Positions 60,331 through 64,000 of a DNA stretch of 64,000 bases are shown one piece after another. Origin of the DNA: Hyalella azteca. Its lineage: Eukaryota; Arthropoda; Malacostraca; Amphipoda; Hyalellidae. The translations under genes were made by a program, and so were the position numbers. Every line of letters starts with the position of its first letter. The stretch's first letter is position 1. The stretch spans positions 104,908 through 168,907 of the forward strand of contig NW_025941495.1 of the NCBI RefSeq assembly GCF_000764305.2, written 5' to 3'. The notes under the pieces were generated by a model. It saw nothing but the letters and a program-made list of their open reading frames with translations. It was not told where the DNA came from and did no database searches.

Positions 60331-60409
60331 CTCGTCGTGGCATGGCTGGTACATGCCGAGCGTGACGCAGTTCAGCAAGATGGCCATCATGCTGACACGC
60401 TCGAACCAC
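60298..60409 (-). CDS. Ca-alpha1T: Cav3 exon: domain I S1
   Basis: The exon encodes 37 residues after one leading base, beginning [20 protein letters not shown] and ending RCKTLQ. It is the S1 helix of domain I plus the extracellular S1-S2 loop, with three cysteines (PCHDEEC and RC). Vertebrate and fly Cav3 channels have NPWFERISM at this place. The donor is CAG then GTACTG at 60297-60296. There is no AG upstream before an in-frame TAA. Instead the intron ends TTCCTTAAC, ten bases, then AC at 60411-60410, which fits a U12-type AT-AC intron. The leading G would complete a CCG proline codon, restoring the family's P-W pair. The donor side is repeated in a 41-bp tandem array (see 60102-60330). 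The next exon joins in phase 0 (LQ then IFDDLIF). Confidence 0.92.
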
Positions 60410-60426
60410 GTGATCATCGGTTAAGG
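60410..60426 (-). promoter_or_regulatory. Putative U12-type branch site and AC 3' splice site
   Basis: On the minus strand the intron reads TTCCTTAAC followed by CGATGATCAC and then the S1 exon. TTCCTTAAC is the consensus U12 branch sequence, and about 11 bases separate the branch adenosines from the terminal AC, inside the usual range for minor-spliceosome introns. No AG dinucleotide lies between the in-frame TAA and the conserved tryptophan codon, so a standard GT-AG intron cannot produce the conserved protein. Minor AT-AC introns are known in voltage-gated sodium and calcium channel genes. The matching ATATCC donor should lie with an upstream exon, probably beyond the window. Confidence 0.75.
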
Positions 60427-62404
60427 AATATTATTTATTGCGTGTTTATAATTAAGAATAATCAATGAAATGCAGCACAGGAAGAATATTCAAAACATGT
60501 GAACAACAGAAGTGAAAAAAACATCAACACGCTGATGTTTTTTAGTGTTCAGGCCGATGGTGTTAAGATAGTTCACAGTTTAGTTCGGAACAGGAACAAT
60601 AGAGAAGGAACTCTCTAAGTAATAATTGAAGTTGGCATTGCTAATTGAGTTATCATTAATGATCAATCCCTACTCTCCATAATCCCAACACAAATATAAT
60701 CACAGCGACACCATAAGAGTATTTATTGTACATATTTGTCCGAATTGACAGTGTATTTATTATTTAGACAATTGACAATTTACAGTGTATTTTTATTTTT
60801 TATTATTTTGAAAGTGTATTGTATATTTAGTGTACATATTCATTCGAATTCTCTCGCTGAATAATACATCGAAGGCCCAGCAACAATACTATTTCTGCTA
60901 ATACAAATATTAATACTAAAATTAACAATAACAATTATAACAAATATAATACTAATAATAACAAATAACCATCAGCACAGTGTCACCTAAGGAAGAGTCT
61001 CATGAGGGATCGGATGCCAGAATTAATGACACTGAGAAACTCAGACGTTCGCCTCACAATTGTTGAGCTTCGTTTACTTGCAAGTATTTACTGGAATTTC
61101 GAAGCATGTCAACATGTCAAGAAAACATGCAATAAATGTCACGTGTAAGCGGAGAACGGGCTTGTGAGCGGCATTAGTGACATTATTTCGATGCTTGGAT
61201 TGCTTTTTAAGTAACTTTAGGCTGCATCAAATGCGTCGAGAAAATCGTGTGAATAAAAATATTTAATTTGTAATTTCAGGATAACACATCATGAAGGCAG
61301 TAATTGCTCATATCACGCCATGATAGCTAAACAAAGAAACTGTTTCTTCAAGGCACCACAAACTATCAAATTGAAGTAGAAACATGACGGATGAACTCTG
61401 CCTTTTATGTACATGACGTTTATAGATAATCTTCCATTTCCCTTGTCTAATAATTTTACGATGCAAAAATTAAGTCACTTCAGGTTTTCTAAGGACCATA
61501 ATGACTCATGAACTAATTCTCCCTAGCAATAAAATTTCCAGCGGCTCAAAGACGGTGAACTATATCTGTACAAACATAATCCATTCCACGTANAATTGTT
61601 CTTAATTCAATTCTTATATTGGAATGAATTAGAACTATATTTTGAGATTTCTAGCGGAGTAAATGGTTAAGTTTGAATCTCACAGTCACTTCACTTTACA
61701 ACATTGATGTACATATCAGTTTACCAACTTACGCATACATTCAGGACAATCAATGGGTTATACTGTGCGAATAGTGACACGCTTTCCTCTTTAAATCAAT
61801 GGCTGAAAGCAGACATAGAATTCATACGCCGTTTCCAGAGCCAAATTGAGTAAGTATGAATCACTTAGGGGCAGGAAGTGCATCGTTATCGGGACAAAGT
61901 TTCATCATTTATTTGAGTGGAATACTCGGACTCAGTCATTCGCAGGCCGCTCGCGGGATATTTTTTTCCCGCATAGGCCTAGCCCAAGACACGCGTGCAG
62001 CATGCGCTGCGTTTTACTGGCCATAACAACCTTATTGCTACTTAACAACCTTATTACTACTTAACTCCTGCGTAAATATTTTAAGGTCACAAATTCTACG
62101 GCTAATCTGGCTGTCAAAACGTGACTCATGAGAACTTTTATATCGGCACAAAATTTGGTTCTCAATTAACGTGAGCTTGTTTGGAAATGTGGGAAAAATC
62201 TTTGTAACTTTTCAACATTCTGGCTGTTTGAATGAATAATTAAATTAATAAAAGTATTTCTAATATATCTTTTAACTCGGCGAAAATTTGATTGCATGTT
62301 AAGTATGAATTTCAAGTAAAAAGAAAATGAAAACAAAAATGAGGTATAATGATTCGAAATTGGTAACATTGCAAGGAGGCAAAAAATAACGCTAGCCTTT
62401 TTCT

Positions 62405-62530
62405 GTGATCATTTCGGAATGCCAAAGGTACGATAATAATACGTTTGATACAAAAATAATACGTTGTTCGGAATGCCAATTATACGATAATAATACGTTG
62501 TTCGGAATGCCAAAGATACGATAATAATTG
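62405..62530. repeat. Minisatellite, about 31-bp partial units
   Basis: TTCGGAATGCCAAAGATACG then ATAATAATACG, three to four copies. Confidence 0.9.
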
Positions 62531-62666
62531 GTCGTCCGGTTTACGACTTATACGATGTTAATGCACCTTCTGGAATATGAATAAATGAACGATGAGTTAT
62601 AAAGGGTGAGCTTCACTGGTGCATCTTACCGCTGTTTTTTAGCTATCATTCGAAGTAAACGCCATT

Positions 62667-63442
62667 ATTTGCAGCCTCAAGCCAGCAGGTTTACTTTCTA
62701 GTTAAGCGTATTTCTGACCCCTTATCGAGTTATTGACTCTTGCCTTGCCAAAAGTTGATTTCAGTCAACATTAACAGTGAGTCAAAAGTTGATGAGTTTT
62801 TATGGTGTTGGCTGAAATCACGATTAGGTACGAATTCTCTGCACATAATATCTGGATTATGGACGAAACTGGAACGAAATTTTTTCTGATCAACTAAATA
62901 TATTTTTTGTAGTCAGGGAGACATTTTTTCATGTCAAGGACGAATTTTTAATCGCAAGGATTTATTTTTCAAGTCAAGGATATATATTTTTATGTCAATG
63001 AAATATTTTTCTTCACGTCAGCGATAGATATTTTAAGCCAAGGGTATATTTTTTTCAAGTTAAGGATATGATTTTTTTAGTTGTTAATAAATGAATGAAT
63101 GTCATATGTTTTATTACATTTTTCTTATTTTTAACTGTAAAGTATTGTTTTATCATTTTTAAAGGAAAAATATGCAATTGTGGTAAAGGGACTAAGGGTG
63201 GGCGCTTTGCCTCAAGGCCATGTGCCCATTGCCCCAGGGGTGGGGCAATGGGCCCAATTTGACACTTTTTACAAAATAGTGTTTCATTAAAATTTTAATT
63301 ACTCTATAGGCGTCTAATTCACATCATACATTTCTCATTAGTTGTACCTTTAAACAAAACAAAGAACCACCTCGTATCGATTAAAACTTCATCAAAAATT
63401 TAGTTTAAAAAAGGGGGAAGGGGGCGCTGCCCCATGTTGCCC
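62667..63442. mobile_element. 5'-truncated copy of the TA-flanked transposon
   Basis: Matches about 54143-54913 in the same orientation, including the terminal TGCCCCATGTTGCCC followed by TA. The left half and left terminal repeat are absent. It is followed after about 18 bases by repeat B. Confidence 0.8.
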
Positions 63443-63460
63443 TACTAGTTTACATACCAA

Positions 63461-64000
63461 GATAGGCGGGTATTTCTGGACACAGTTTAGTAGAAATAAA
63501 TCCTTTTGTAAAATATATGCAATAATAGCAAGTAGAAGTAAAAGAGTTGACAAAACACAGCTCTTTATTCACCGACACATTATTTAAATCATTATAATTA
63601 ATAATAGTCATTATTGTTATAATATCTTATTTATATCATTTCCAAATAGATCAGCAAGTGCATCTGATTACGTATTTATGCTTTTGCCTTTAATTTTAAC
63701 GCGAATGTGCTGAAGTTCCTTCACTTGGTCTTTGAATACTAAACCGTTTACTTGAGGAAAACTTGTCTCTAGTATTTTAAGTACATATAACTTGTTAGCT
63801 TTATGTTTTCATCGGGCCCTCATTAGGCTACAGGGCAGAATATCTGACGCGACGGTTCCAAATTAAAGATTTTTTTCAAATTCTGAAGAGTTTGAACCAA
63901 ACCTCCTGGGCTGAACATCTATCAGTCGATTAAAACGAAGTGAAGTTCTCAAGCCTCGTAATATTAAAGTGTTATCTCCATTGAACATTTAAAGCCATCG
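63461..64000. repeat. Interspersed repeat B, copy 2
   Basis: Same orientation as the copy at 52305 with scattered substitutions and small indels; it runs off the window. Confidence 0.85.

Larger units (their letters stand above)
1..60409 (-). other. Ca-alpha1T: T-type calcium channel alpha-1 gene (Cav3), partial, minus strand
   Basis: This is the extent of the channel gene within the window. The product is a four-domain, 24-segment plasma-membrane channel that opens at low voltage and passes calcium. What is seen: domain I from S1, the I-II linker, all of domain II and the start of the II-III linker, in the right order on one strand. Diagnostic Cav3 strings are [18 protein letters not shown] after IS6, [12 protein letters not shown] in the domain I pore, and [14 protein letters not shown] in the domain II pore. 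The glutamates in SLEGW and TQEDW are the domain I and II filter residues of the family's EEDD ring. Exon phases match at every junction that can be tested. Both gene ends lie outside the window, and two expected domain I segments (S4-S5/S5 and the pre-pore loop) were not located. Assignment to Cav3 rather than Cav1/2 rests on these strings and on the gating brake in the I-II linker. Confidence 0.96.
60427..64000 (-). other. Intron 5' of the S1 exon (part)
   Basis: No exon was recognised here. The stretch holds a 31-bp array (62405-62530), the truncated second copy of the TA-flanked transposon (62667-63442) and the second copy of repeat family B (63461-64000). 60440-62400 is unremarkable AT-rich sequence with one ambiguous base at 61593. 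If the U12 interpretation is right, the partner ATATCC donor lies at the upstream exon. The two AAGGATAT strings on the plus strand at about 62976 and 63063 lie inside the transposon copy and are not credible donors. Confidence 0.6.

Noticed and set aside
62976..63070. ATATCCTT strings on the minus strand as the U12 donor partner
   Set aside because: They are inside a transposon copy that also occurs at about 54400-54540, and no exon with the expected sequence precedes them.

Overview
The window is a stretch of an animal nuclear genome, very probably an arthropod (insect or crustacean; the species cannot be told). It is AT-rich, introns make up more than 95% of it, and it carries arthropod-type DNA transposons. 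One gene spans almost all of it on the minus strand: a T-type (Cav3) voltage-gated calcium channel alpha-1 subunit, the orthologue of Drosophila Ca-alpha1T. The 5' part (N-terminus) lies beyond base 64000 and the 3' part (domains III and IV, C-terminus) lies beyond base 1.

Fourteen exons can be read, from high to low coordinates: domain I S1 (60409-60298), S2-S3 (58684-58551), S3-S4 (44385-44288), the S5-P turret (32999-32887), the pore helix and selectivity filter (30628-30536), a 359-residue exon with IS6, the I-II linker gating brake and IIS1 (30255-29179), IIS2-S3 (28843-28692), IIS3-S5 (28591-28361), two alternative IIS5-P turret exons (23938-23821 and 15427-15271), the domain II filter and S6 (14292-14137), and II-III linker exons (8666-8382, 2188-2038 and a partial 76-1). 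The splice phases agree at every junction where both partners are present. Two segments of domain I expected from the family were not found: S4-S5/S5, and the part just before the pore helix. A single-base assembly join at 41896 may explain the first.

The introns hold an unusual density of minisatellites (about 35 arrays), two N gaps and several one-base joins mostly inside or between such arrays, a five-member MITE-like family, a decayed mariner, a TA-flanked non-autonomous DNA transposon, three other interspersed repeat families and a 914-bp tandem duplication. A sequencing-library junction adapter is embedded at 47332-47369, so that join is an artefact.

The most striking observation is that four of the five domain I exons have their 5' splice site inside a tandem repeat: a 41-bp unit (five donors) after the S1 exon, a 343-bp duplication with nested older copies at the S2-S3 exon, a roughly 60-bp array starting in register with the donor of the S4 exon, and a 27-bp unit (three identical donors) at the filter exon. 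Using later donors of the 27-bp array would add 9 or 18 residues in frame at the start of the pore-lining IS6, whereas later donors of the 41-bp array lead to a stop codon. The intron before the S1 exon also appears to end as a U12-type AT-AC intron. The two turret exons are arranged so that including both or neither gives a stop codon.
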